DNA of 64,000 nucleotides from Chloroflexales bacterium ZM16-3 (GTDB lineage Bacteria > Chloroflexota > Chloroflexia > Chloroflexales > Chloroflexaceae). The position numbers were made by a program, and so were the translations under genes. The notes beneath the pieces were generated by a model, which worked only from the letters and a program-made list of their open reading frames with translations, was not told the origin of the DNA and made no database searches. The DNA is taken from the NCBI GenBank assembly GCA_004138175.2, contig RYFE02000008.1, positions 62,001 through 126,000 of the forward strand, in the 5' to 3' direction. The stretch's first letter is position 1. Each line of letters opens with the position of its first letter. Shown piece by piece: positions 7,063 to 17,100 of this stretch.

Positions 7063-9167
7063 TTCTTCGCCTTCACCGCTCCGCTGAAGGCCCCGCGGTA
7101 GGCGTTGGCCGAGTCATAGAGCATCCAGCCGTCGATCTGCGAGAACTGCTCGGTGGCGTCGATCTGGGCGCGCACCTGCACGGGGCCGTACTGCACCACC
7201 TTGTAGGCCCAGGGGTCGGTGTGATCCTGGAGCCAGGGGCGCAGGCGGGCGTACTGATCCTGGATCTGCTCAACCCCGGCAGCGTTCGCGGCGTTCAGCA
7301 CGGCGGCCGGCTCGTCCACCGGCGAGTCCAGGCCGAAGGCACCGGGCCACCAGAGCGAGGGGTAGACCATCGGGGCGATGTAGTCGGTGTAGGCGCCCAT
7401 GCGCCCGATATCCTGGGCGATCGTCATCGAGGGGCCGAGCACGACCCGCCCGAACACGTCGATCGACATATACGCCCCGACTCCATTGACCGCGCGATGG
7501 GCCTGCTGCATAAACTCGGTCAGCGTGTTGAACATCAGGTCCGGGTTATCGACTGGGTCGATCGGCACGGAGAACTGCAGCGTATCGCGGAAGTTGGCCT
7601 TATCGCCGTACCAGTCGGGGAAGCGGATGTAGTCGTAGTTGATCTCGTCGAAGCCCATCATCGCCGCCTCGACGCCCAGCTGGATGTTGTAGTCCCAGAC
7701 ATTGCGATTGGTCGGGTCGAGGTAGGCGTAGCGGATGCCGGGGCCGGGGTAGTCGGCATAGACCTCGCCGGTCTCCTTGAGATGGATCGCCCAGTCGGGG
7801 CGAGCGTCGGCCAGGACGTTATCGTGCGAGAAGAGCTGCACGCGCGCGATGGTGTAGATGCCCTTCGCCTTGAGCTCCTGTACCAGGCTCCGCATGTCGA
7901 TATAGTCCCGCGAGAGGCCAAGCTCTTTGGCCAGCGGCACCTGCGAGTCGTAGTAGACCATGCCCAGGTCATCGCGCAGGTCGCTCTTGATGTCAATGAT
8001 GATCGTGTTCAGCTCGCTGGTGTCGATCAGGTCGATATACTCCTGGAGCGCCTTGGACGAACTGGCGACGGCGGCGGTGACGTAGAGCGCCTTAACGACG
8101 AAGCGGTCGAGGGCGATCTCGCTGGGCAGGTTGCCGGGTTTGATCTCGATCACCTGCTTGGCGTAGCCGGGCGACAGCACCTGGAGGTAGCCCTGCTCGG
8201 GCATGCCCTTGAGGGTGAAGCTGCCGTCGGCGCTGCCCTTGACCTGAACATAGGCCACATCGCTGCCGGGCAGGGTGGCGGTAGCGATCAGGGTCGCGTT
8301 GGTGATCGGCTCGCCGGTGCCTTTATCGATCAGTCGGCCGCGCAGCGTGTCGGGGCGCAGCACCGAGTCCAGGCTGGTGGTGCTCCCGATCTCCTCAGAG
8401 AGCGGCGCGTAGCCATCGGCGGCGATCTCTAGCGTCTGCTCACCCTCGGCAATCTCCGTCACCCGATAGCGCCCCTCAGCATCGGTGGTGGCCTGGGCCG
8501 AGCCAACCTTCACCGTGGCCCCGGCCACCGGCTTCCCGCTGAAGCGATCCGTCACCTGGCCGCCGAGCACGTTCGGGCGCAGGGCCAGGCTATAGCTCGT
8601 GGTGCGGCTAAGCTCCTCGGTGACGGGCGCGTGGTCGGGCGCGCTCACCTCTAGGCTGAACTGCTCGGGGACTCCCGCAAAGCTATAGCTGCCATCCTCG
8701 GCGCTCTGGGCACGCAGGGTGGTGCTCATATCGAGCGTGATCGCCAGATCAGCCCCGGCCAGCGGCTTGCCGGTGAAGGTGTCGCTGAGCACGCCGCGCA
8801 GCGTATTCGGGCGCAGGGCCGTGTCGAGCGTGATCGTCAGGGTGCCGCTCTCGGCGATCTGCGGCTGCGCCTCCAGAGGCATGGCCACCGGCTCATAGTC
8901 AGGGGCCGTCACCGCCAGCGTATCGGTCTTATTCCAGCGCGGCGTCTTGAAGACCCCGTTCGCGTCAGTTGTCACCGTCGTCTCGCCGACCTGCACGCTG
9001 GCCGCGCTGATCGGCGTGCCGGTGTAGGCGTCCTTCACCGTGCCGGTGAGGATAGGCGCGGGGGCGGCGCAGGCAGACATCATAGCGGCGAGCAACAGTA
9101 TGATGAAGGCGGCGAGCGGCCGCCGGGGGGGGCACAGGGGAAGGCCAACACGGTTCAGTCGGAACAT
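7059..9167 (-). CDS. Lipoprotein with four carboxypeptidase-regulatory-like repeats and DUF4015 glycosidase-like domain
   Basis: A 702-residue exported lipoprotein. The N-terminus is hydrophobic and ends in the lipobox MMSAC (Cys about 33). Four tandem beta-sandwich repeats of the CarboxypepD_reg type follow (about residues 38-360), each starting with a G-x-V/L-x-D-x-x-[TS]-G-x-P pattern, as in LTGTVKDAYTGTPI and LGGQVTDRFSGKPV. The C-terminal about 340 residues match the DUF4015 putative glycoside hydrolase family: KALYVTAAVA, NTIIIDIKSDL, IYTIARVQLFSHD, YLDPTNRNVWDY and FDEINYDYIRFPD, a TIM-barrel pattern with acidic strand ends. GAGGAAAGGG gives a good ribosome site. It lies downstream of nothing obvious and 78 bp upstream of the amidase-like gene, also minus strand. 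Substrate is unknown; cell-surface polysaccharide is a guess. Confidence 0.87.
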   Translation of the reverse strand: MFRLNRVGLPLCPPRRPLAAFIILLLAAMMSACAAPAPILTGTVKDAYTGTPISAASVQVGETTVTTDANGVFKTPRWNKTDTLAVTAPDYEPVAMPLEAQPQIAESGTLTITLDTALRPNTLRGVLSDTFTGKPLAGADLAITLDMSTTLRAQSAEDGSYSFAGVPEQFSLEVSAPDHAPVTEELSRTTSYSLALRPNVLGGQVTDRFSGKPVAGATVKVGSAQATTDAEGRYRVTEIAEGEQTLEIAADGYAPLSEEIGSTTSLDSVLRPDTLRGRLIDKGTGEPITNATLIATATLPGSDVAYVQVKGSADGSFTLKGMPEQGYLQVLSPGYAKQVIEIKPGNLPSEIALDRFVVKALYVTAAVASSSKALQEYIDLIDTSELNTIIIDIKSDLRDDLGMVYYDSQVPLAKELGLSRDYIDMRSLVQELKAKGIYTIARVQLFSHDNVLADARPDWAIHLKETGEVYADYPGPGIRYAYLDPTNRNVWDYNIQLGVEAAMMGFDEINYDYIRFPDWYGDKANFRDTLQFSVPIDPVDNPDLMFNTLTEFMQQAHRAVNGVGAYMSIDVFGRVVLGPSMTIAQDIGRMGAYTDYIAPMVYPSLWWPGAFGLDSPVDEPAAVLNAANAAGVEQIQDQYARLRPWLQDHTDPWAYKVVQYGPVQVRAQIDATEQFSQIDGWMLYDSANAYRGAFSGAVKAKK

Positions 9168-9488
9168 AAACCCTTTCCTCGGGAGATCCCTCGTGCAGAT
9201 TGCAGATGAGCCGCAGCCTATGCTGAGATCTTGTCTGGGTGCCAGTGGCAGATAATAGGGGCCATGATAAAATTTTTACAGCACGTTGTCAAGCCATTCG
9301 GCCTGTCCGTTACATGTGAGAGCAAGGTGTCAGGGGATTTCGGGTAAGACAAGGCTTCAGAGGGGCCGGTTTTACGTGACAGTTCGTAGTGGGCGCTTCA
9401 GCGCCCACTACGAACGCCGCAAACGGTAACGTATCCACAAACCTTGTCATACCGCAAAACTCGCCCGGTGCGGTATCGCCCAGCGGCA
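9168..9488. other. Intergenic region with hairpin and repeat remnants
   Basis: No gene is seen. A 16-bp inverted repeat (9382-9397 and 9400-9415) could terminate the radical SAM gene transcript, which ends at 9489. The stretch 9451-9478 contains ATACCGCAAAACTCGCC and GCGGTAT, the end motif of the MITE-like family described at 21571, 45672 and 62761. Confidence 0.55.
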
Positions 9489-10991
9489 TCAGCCGCCGGG
9501 CAACGTCACCTTGCCAGCCATCGCACCATACCAGTGCAACAGACGTAGCCCCTCAAGCCGCAGCACATCCGGGTAGAGGCTCTGGTAGATGCTACAGTTC
9601 GGCGAGCGAACATCATAGCGCCCGGTTGCGCGGTAGGTCGCCACAGCACATCCTCCAGCGCACCAGTACCGCCAGTCGCAGGTGCCGCAGCCCTCCTTTT
9701 CCTCAACGGGGAGGTTGCGCACGCCAACCTGGTCGAGCCTGATCAGGCCGAGCGGGTCGTCTGCGCGGATGTGGCCGACCGGCTGCTCAAGGGCCATCTG
9801 GCACGTGGCGACCTGGCCGTGATGGTCGATCACAAGGTAGTTCTCGCCGACCGCGCAGGTGCGCCGGTGGGCCTGCGAGAGGTCGGCGCGGTCGAGGAGC
9901 GCGCCGGTGAGGCTCCAGCGGGGCGGTCGCTGGGCGATCACGGCGTAGGCGCGGCGCATGCCCGCAATCAGGCGCTGCTCGTCGGCGCGCAGGTGGTCGA
10001 CCTCACCGGCGCGGCCATGGTCGCGGTAGAAGCTGATGCTGAAGGGCAGATCGCGGTCAAGCAGCCAGGCAACCAGCACGGGAAGCCCATCGACGCTGGC
10101 GCTGGTGACGGTGATCGCGATATCGGGGACGACCCCGGCTGCGATGGCGCGCTCGATACCGGCGATGGCGGCCCCGGAAGAACCGGCCCCGCCGATGCTT
10201 GGCCGGTTCGCATCGTTGTCGGCGGCCAGCCCGTCGAGCGAGATCATCAGGCGCAGCCCCAGGCTGGCGATGCGGGCCAGCTTGCGCGGCGTGAGGGCCG
10301 TGCCGTTGCTGAGCATCCCCGCGTGGAGAGTCAGCCCATGCAGCTCGGCCTGCGCCTGGGCATAGCGCTGCGTCTGCTCCACCACATCCATGTGCAGGCT
10401 GGCCTCGCCGCCAGCGTACTTGATCGCGATCTCGGAGTAGCCGTGTCGCAGGGCCGAGCGGATCACCGCGTCGATGGCCGCCTGGGCCGTGGCGGCGCTC
10501 ATCGACTCGCCGCTCTTCTGGATGTAGCAGTAGCTACAGCGCAGGTTGCAGGCGTTAGTCATATGCAGCCACGCCACCAGCACATTGGGGTCACCCGGCG
10601 CCGGGATACGGTCGTCGCCGTCGGTCAGCAGCCCCAGGCCGAAGAGCTGTTCGACTGCCTCCAGATCCTCGGCGCTGCCGCCCGCACCGAGCGGTAGCCG
10701 CTCCAGCAACTGGCACGCCTCCCGGTTAAGCACGGCGACCTGACTGAGCGATGGCACAAAGGCCACCTGATGCTGATCGTCCAGCGGCAAGGTGCGCAGC
10801 AGGGCGTGCGGGCGCAGCGTCTGCGCTGGCGGCATCGCCCGCCGGGCGCTTGGCCAGAAGGTGCGGCAGTCCTGAAGCGCCATCGTGCGGCAGTCGTGGT
10901 TGATGCCGATGCTTCGGCAGTCATTTAGTTGTGATAGACCTTCGCCGTCGGGTGGGTTGTTGTCGGAGCGATCCCAGATAACATCGATCAT
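9489..10991 (-). CDS. Radical SAM/SPASM peptide-maturase-like enzyme with N-terminal DCR repeats
   Basis: A 500-residue radical SAM enzyme. The core motif is CNLRCSYC (CxxxCxxC, residues 148-155), which binds the 4Fe-4S cluster that cleaves S-adenosylmethionine. The C-terminal SPASM region has the expected cysteines: CAVGENYLVIDHHGQVATC, then CGTCDWRYWCAGGC and a final C in RSPNCSIYQ, predicting two auxiliary clusters. This architecture is typical of RiPP-modifying and protein-modifying maturases. Residues about 60-120 may be a PqqD-like recognition region. Residues 24-43 contain three Asp-Cys-Arg motifs (DCRSIG, DCRTMA, DCRTFW) spaced 9 and 8 residues, not expected for the enzyme core. AAAGG lies ten bases before the ATG at 10991; an upstream GTG at 11012 lacks a ribosome site. 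It is the last gene of the STAND cluster, 103 bp after the preceding stop. Confidence 0.88.
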   Translation of the reverse strand: MIDVIWDRSDNNPPDGEGLSQLNDCRSIGINHDCRTMALQDCRTFWPSARRAMPPAQTLRPHALLRTLPLDDQHQVAFVPSLSQVAVLNREACQLLERLPLGAGGSAEDLEAVEQLFGLGLLTDGDDRIPAPGDPNVLVAWLHMTNACNLRCSYCYIQKSGESMSAATAQAAIDAVIRSALRHGYSEIAIKYAGGEASLHMDVVEQTQRYAQAQAELHGLTLHAGMLSNGTALTPRKLARIASLGLRLMISLDGLAADNDANRPSIGGAGSSGAAIAGIERAIAAGVVPDIAITVTSASVDGLPVLVAWLLDRDLPFSISFYRDHGRAGEVDHLRADEQRLIAGMRRAYAVIAQRPPRWSLTGALLDRADLSQAHRRTCAVGENYLVIDHHGQVATCQMALEQPVGHIRADDPLGLIRLDQVGVRNLPVEEKEGCGTCDWRYWCAGGCAVATYRATGRYDVRSPNCSIYQSLYPDVLRLEGLRLLHWYGAMAGKVTLPGG

Positions 10992-11094
10992 AGATAGCAT
11001 GCCTTTAGACACAATACCGCAAGCGGCACCCTGTTATACATTGGCGGAGCGCAGGGCCTCCCAGTGCGAAAAGCCCGCCTCCTGAAGCCTTGTC

Positions 11095-14085
11095 TCACAG
11101 CAGATCGTCGGGCGGGATGCCAAGCTCAATATCTTCGATCACCTCTTTGAAGAGGCGATCAATTGCAGCGAACGGCTCACCTGTCAGGTTCAGGCGTCGC
11201 GCCGACCAGTACGCCTCCTGGCGCTGCTCCTCAAGGGTGTTCACATCGCTGAGGGCGCGCATGTCGCGGCGGGCCAGAAAGCGCAGCACCCGCAGCTGGG
11301 GCGCCTGCGGCGAGTAGGCGTGCAGACAGGCGTAGGCGCGCACCAGCCGCGCCCCCCAGCTCGCTAAGTTGCCCTCGCTAAAGCGGCATATGGCGTACTG
11401 AAGCTCGATCTGCCCCAGCCGCAGCCAGTAGATCTTCTGCTCGCGTGTCTCCAGGGTATCGTTCAGGCCAATACCATTGTCGATGCGGTAGATCTCCGGC
11501 ACCGCAGCGCGGGCCAGATCCAGGTAGCGCTGCGCCTCAGCGTAGTTCTCCTCGTTCGCGTAGGTCACGCCGATATCTTCAAACAGGGCCGGCACGATCA
11601 GCCACTCGGTGTACTTCTCCGGAGGGCAGAGGTCGAGCGCCCGCTGGAAGTTGCGCCGGGCCTGATCCATATCGTCCTGCCAGGGCTCCTTGCGCTGGAA
11701 TCGGGCGAACCCTCGACTGCGGTAGGCGCAACCGAGGCTTTGGATAAACTCGATCTTGCGGATGATCTCGCCGCTGCCGAGCCCGGCGAACAAGGCCAGC
11801 GCCTCTTCATAGCGCATGATCGCTTGCTCGTACTCGGCCTCGCTGCGCGCCCGGTCGCGCCGCTGGCTGTAGGCGATTCGACGGCGGATGTTGCCCTCGT
11901 TCTGGGATGTCAGCGCCAGGTAGCGCTTGCTGTCCACATCGACGAAGATCTTGCGCGCCTCGCCCACCTCCTCCAGCGCCTCGCGCGCCCGGTCAAGCTG
12001 GAGCAGAATCCTCGCGCGCGTGTTCATGCTGGTGCCGATGCTGTGGAGCACCTCCAGCCGCCGGTAGATCCGCAGCGCCCCATCGACGAACGCCAGGCCG
12101 CGATCCAGCTCGCCCTGGATCGCCAGGGCATACCCGCAGTTGTTCAGTGTCTGGGCGCGCTGGAGATCGATCTCGGCACCTAGCGTGTGCTGGTAGACCA
12201 GGGCGCGCTTATAGTGTGCGATGGCCGTAGGCAGGTGCAGCCAGTTCCGTGAGTGGTAGCCCCAATTGGTGTAGGCCAAGCCAAGCAGCAAGCTAATCTG
12301 CTTGCGGCGGCTCGTTGCCAGCAGGCTCCCCTGCTGCTCGGCCTGCGCCTCCACCGCTAGCAGTTTCTCCATCTCGGCCACAATCTCGCGATAGCCAAGC
12401 TGAACCTCATCTTCGCGGTTGGCATAGTCGGGGTGGAAGAGCTTTACCTCAAGCTCGGCCACCACCAGATCGCAGCGGGCCAGCGGGTCGCTGTCGATGA
12501 TTGCTCCATAGTCGGCGCGGATCGCAGCCGCCGTCTGGAGAGCGCGCACATAGCGATTCCCGTCCTCGATATGGCTGGAGATACAGCGGTAGACCCAGCG
12601 CACCTGCTCCTCGTAGACGATCTGCTCCCAGCGCAGCCCGCTGCGCATCAGCTGGCTGCGGTAGTAGGCTCCCCAATCGGTGTGGTCGTCATAGAAGCGG
12701 GCCAGCTCGCTGCGCAGCATGGCGTCGAAGTCGTGGGCGTGACTGCCGATCGCGCTCACCGCAACCTCGCGATAGTCCTGGTAGCCGGCCAGCGGGTCGG
12801 TGTCGATGCACATACGGTAGAAGAGCCGCTCAGTCTGGATGCCCTGCTTCAGCGACATATGATACGGGTCGCCCCTGTCGCCAGGCTGATTGGGCCGGGC
12901 GATCTGTTCGTCTAGGTAGGCGATGGTCGCCTCGTACCATGTGCGGGCGTCCTTAAGCTGGCCGAGCTTGTCGAACAGCAGGTCGTACAGCTCATCGTGC
13001 AGGCTGATCACCCGCTCGCCAACCCACTTGGTGATCGGGAGATCGCCAAAGCTGGTGTACGCCTGCGTGATCCTATCTAGATCCTCCGGGCTCTCGCCCG
13101 CCGCCAGCCGACGCAGCAGGCCGATATCGAGCCCCTTGCGCAGGTAGAGCGCGCGGGTGAGCAGGTAGGCCCACTCGGGGCGCTTGATCGCAATCTCGTC
13201 AATGATCAGCTTCAGCAGCGCCTCGGTCAGCCGCGCGCTATTATCGGGGTAGCCAGCCTGTTCGGCCACCAGTTCGTCGGGGTCGAGCATACCGGCGCGC
13301 ACGCAGGCGATCGCGATCAGCAGCACAATTGGCCGCCCGCTCGACGCCCGATGGAGCACCTCACCCCAGGCGGCTAGCTCCGGCGCGGCCTTATGCACAA
13401 AGGCCGTGCTCTGCTCGGCAGTTAGCGCCCCGATCTCAAGCGCGATCAGCTTATCGCCCAGCACCTCGCTGAGCAGGTTGAGCTGCACAGCGCGCTTGCG
13501 TCCGGCGATAATGCTGATCGTGTTCGGCAGCTGCTTCAGGCTGTAAACCAGCCACTGCTCAAGCCGCCGGTTCGCGCGGAAGTTAAACCGCTCGATCTCG
13601 GTGGCAGTGATCGCGATCCGCTCGAAGGTGTCGATCGCGATCATGATCGGCTGCTCTGCGGCAATCGCTCGATAGCAGCCCAGAAATGCCCGTTCGATGC
13701 GCTGGGCGTGCTCATTCTCAGCTGAGGCGTCGGCCCCGATCACATTTCGGTAGGCTTGCAGCGCCTCGTCGAACGGGATGAAGCGCTGCTCCGCGATGCC
13801 CGCCTGGATCAGCCGGTCGCGCAGAGCGCGCATCAACATGATCGCCTGGTTGTAACGCACATCCTGGAGGTCGATCACCCCAGTGCAGCGGAAGGAGCGG
13901 GCCCCGGCGATTGTCTGGATCGTGTGGAGCAGGGATGTCTTCCCTACGCCACCCTCGCCATAGAAGTAGAGCACACGCGATCTGAACGGTACAGCGTCGA
14001 GCGCGGCTATCGCCGCGTCGATCTCACGCTCACGCCCGATCAGAACGCCGGGGTGCGGAAAAAACAGGCTGTCGAGGTCATCCAT
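11095..14085 (-). CDS. STAND-type P-loop NTPase with C-terminal TPR array (second large paralogue)
   Basis: A 996-residue cytosolic signalling ATPase. GREREIDAAIAALD at the N-terminus leads into the Walker A motif GEGGVGKTS (residues about 43-51) and a Walker B-like IMIAIDTFE (about 168). After the NTPase and winged-helix regions comes HDELYDLLFDKLGQ. The C-terminal half is helical with recognisable TPR units, e.g. NNCGYALAIQGELDRGLAFV and LEEVGEARKIF, ending in a helical cap. The order NTPase then TPR is that of STAND regulators and of the FxsT-like proteins that accompany radical SAM peptide systems. It is homologous along its length to the gene at 14147-17308 (for example the shared GCAYRSRG/GCTYRSHG segment). 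GAGAGGAG precedes the ATG by six bases. The 61-bp gap to the upstream gene suggests one operon. Confidence 0.87.
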   Translation of the reverse strand: MDDLDSLFFPHPGVLIGREREIDAAIAALDAVPFRSRVLYFYGEGGVGKTSLLHTIQTIAGARSFRCTGVIDLQDVRYNQAIMLMRALRDRLIQAGIAEQRFIPFDEALQAYRNVIGADASAENEHAQRIERAFLGCYRAIAAEQPIMIAIDTFERIAITATEIERFNFRANRRLEQWLVYSLKQLPNTISIIAGRKRAVQLNLLSEVLGDKLIALEIGALTAEQSTAFVHKAAPELAAWGEVLHRASSGRPIVLLIAIACVRAGMLDPDELVAEQAGYPDNSARLTEALLKLIIDEIAIKRPEWAYLLTRALYLRKGLDIGLLRRLAAGESPEDLDRITQAYTSFGDLPITKWVGERVISLHDELYDLLFDKLGQLKDARTWYEATIAYLDEQIARPNQPGDRGDPYHMSLKQGIQTERLFYRMCIDTDPLAGYQDYREVAVSAIGSHAHDFDAMLRSELARFYDDHTDWGAYYRSQLMRSGLRWEQIVYEEQVRWVYRCISSHIEDGNRYVRALQTAAAIRADYGAIIDSDPLARCDLVVAELEVKLFHPDYANREDEVQLGYREIVAEMEKLLAVEAQAEQQGSLLATSRRKQISLLLGLAYTNWGYHSRNWLHLPTAIAHYKRALVYQHTLGAEIDLQRAQTLNNCGYALAIQGELDRGLAFVDGALRIYRRLEVLHSIGTSMNTRARILLQLDRAREALEEVGEARKIFVDVDSKRYLALTSQNEGNIRRRIAYSQRRDRARSEAEYEQAIMRYEEALALFAGLGSGEIIRKIEFIQSLGCAYRSRGFARFQRKEPWQDDMDQARRNFQRALDLCPPEKYTEWLIVPALFEDIGVTYANEENYAEAQRYLDLARAAVPEIYRIDNGIGLNDTLETREQKIYWLRLGQIELQYAICRFSEGNLASWGARLVRAYACLHAYSPQAPQLRVLRFLARRDMRALSDVNTLEEQRQEAYWSARRLNLTGEPFAAIDRLFKEVIEDIELGIPPDDLL

Positions 14086-14146
14086 GCCCTACTCCTCTCA
14101 GCCACAACGATGTGGGTGCTGGTTTGGTCGGCCCCACGGCCAGCGA

Positions 14147-17100
14147 TTAGATCTCGCCGATGGAATCTGCCTCTAGATCATTAAATGCCTGATCGATCAG
14201 CCGCTCGGCAAGCCGCCGCGCCTCGCTATCTTCCAGCCGGTAGTCGCGGGACGCCTGATAGATCGCGGTTGCGATCAGCTTGATCTCTTTCTCGGTACGC
14301 TTCCGGCGTAGCTCGCGCAGAGTTAGGGCGTTCGCCCGCTCCAGCAACGACGATGAGTGGGCATACTGGAGGATGTAGGCGAGCATGAGGAGCAGATGGC
14401 GGCCGGCCTCCTGTAGGTCGGACGGGTCGCCCCGGCGGATGAGGGTGCGCTCGGCGCTCGCCCGGTTCCGCGTATAGATGCCATAGTCGTAGCAGCCGAA
14501 GCCAAGCATCATGCGCTGAATCTCGCACTGGGCCAGCTCGCGCCAGAACCCATAGACTGGCCGGCGCGTGCCGCGCAGCCCGATCATGCGCTCGAAGCGA
14601 TACTCGGCGGGGGCCAGCGCCTCGGCCCGCTGGAGATGAATCTCGACCCGCTCATCATACTCGTCCTGGTTCACATGAATGGTCGCCAGATCCTCGTGGA
14701 TGTCCATCACTATCAGCGCTGGTTGCCGCTTCTCGATGGCCAGATTCACCGCCCGCTCCAGCCAGTCGTGGGCCGCAGCAAAGTAGCTAGCGGCGCGATC
14801 CGGCTCCACCCCCCTGATATGCAGCGCCTGGCCGTGGCTACGGTAGGTGCAGCCAATGCCCTGGATCACCTCGCGCCGACGCTCGGCGCTGGTGATGCCC
14901 GCCTTGTCGAGCAGCTCATGTGCCTCCTTAAAGAGCGTCATGGCCGTCTCGAACGCCTGCTCCTGGCGGCTGATCATATAGCTGAGCTGCTCGGCCAGCT
15001 TGCGGTTGGCCTCGGCCAGCACCGGCAGGCAGAGGCTCATGCCGCGCGAGCTATGGTAGTGCCGAAAGATCTCGAGCGCCTGCTCGGCATACTCACGCGC
15101 CATGATGAACTGGCCGGCCCGGATCGAGATTCGAGCCAGGGTGTTGAGGCTGAGCGCCACGTTATAGGCACTGGCATAGCGCTGTCGAGAGTCAAGGCCC
15201 TCTAGAGCGAAGCGCCGGGCCTCGGCGACATTGCCCTGCTCAGAGTAGACATAGGCGATATTGTTGAGGGTCTCGCCGCGCAGCTGCGCGAGTGCTAGGT
15301 GGCTTCCGGTGCCGTACGCCAGAGCCTGGCGATACTCCTCCGTAGCATCGAAGAGGTCATAGGTCATGCGGTAGCTATACCCAGCGGCGTTATGAATTCG
15401 AGACTGTAGCATCCTTCGCCACTGATTACTAGTGGGGTTACTTGTCGTCTCAAACCTCCCCATGATCGCCCGCGCGGCCGCCAGCTCACGCTGGATTGCC
15501 TCGCGTTCTTCTGGACGGCGGTTGAGCAGCAGCTCAGCCACCGCCAGGTGCAGCAGCGCATAGTGTGCGCCGGAGGCACCGGCCTCATGCTCCCAGTAGA
15601 AGCCCAGCCGGTCGCGTAAACCCAGCCCCTCGGGATCTTCGTAATAGGTGGCCCGCAGCAGCCAGCGCGCGGCACACTCCACCTCTACGGCGAAGGGCAC
15701 CCCCCGGTCGAGGCGGTAGTGGCTGCGCAGCGCCTCCTGGCGCAGCATCACCCCGTAGCCCATCTCGCGGCGGACAATCGCCGCGTAGGATTGCATGTTG
15801 TACTCGGCCACGCCGCGCTCGCGGTCAAACTGGTAGTAGTAGCCCAGCCGGTCGAGCACCAGCATATCGCGGCGGCGGGCGTGATCCTGCTGGGCATGGT
15901 TAAGCGCCTCGGCCTCGGGGTGCTCCGGCCCCACCGTCAGCAGACGCTCCACGGCGGCGATTCTGGCGGTCTCGGCCGCGTCGATCGTGCGGTCGTACCA
16001 CTCGATCAGCGCTCGGCTCACGGCGGGGCGCAGCTGCACAGCCCCCGAGACATCGCTGTCGAGCCAGTGGTACAGCTCATCGTGCAGGAAGAGCAGCGTC
16101 TCCTCGCCAGCCACGCCGTCGAAGGTGTAGCGCGGCACGCTCCGCCGCTTGACGATCAGCAGCTGGCCCAGCCGCTCCGCCAGCGTCGTCGGGTTGTCGA
16201 TAGGGACGCCCTCGGCCTCGGCAATCGTTTGCAGCATCGCGTCCGACGCGCCCTTGCGGATAGTGGCCATCCACTGGAGCGCGAGGATCAGGATGTGATC
16301 ATTGGCGTCGATCTGGCTCAGGAAAGAGCGCATTGTCGCGTCGCGCAGCCGCTGCTGCGCCTGCCTGTCCAGCGTCGGCGACTCCCCGGCCCGGATCTGC
16401 TCGTGGATCTGGTCGACCTCGGTCGGCGTCACGCCAAACATCGTGCAGGTGAAGAGCATCGCGATCCAGAAAGGCAGGCCGCCCGAGATGCTATGCCAGA
16501 GCTGGAGGGTCTCGTCGTCGAGGTCGACTGCCTCAGTGAACTCGTGAATATCGGGCTGATGCACGTCGAGGAGCTTCTCGCGCAGGGCGCGCGCGAAGTC
16601 GTCGGCGGCCCCGCGATCCATCCCGTCGATGGGGATGTGCTGGGTGGGCATCTGGCCCCGCATGCGCTCGTACAGCTCCACCGGCTCCCCATAGAGCGTC
16701 TGCGGGCGCCCCGACAGGATCGCCACTGTGTTCTGGAGCTGTGGGAGCATCTCCTGGAGCCAGTGCTCGCCGCCGCCGTTTGCCGTCGGCGCCCGCTGGG
16801 CCATGCGCTGCTCGGCACCATCATAGAGGTTGACCGCCTGCTCGACCGAGTCGAACAGGAGCACGGCCGGCCTTTCGCCCTCGCCCTCGGCCAGCACGTT
16901 GTAGCAGGCGACAAATACCTGGCGCACATGCGCCTGCGCTTGCTCGAATGCCTGGCCGCTCTGCCGCGCGCTATCGAGCTGGCGCTGCGCCTCGCGGTAC
17001 GGCGCGAAGATCGCCTCCGTCGCGGGCCGCTGCGCGCTAAACAGCCGGATAATCGTCTCCTCAATCGCGCTGGCCTTAAAGCGGTCGATATGATAAAAAT

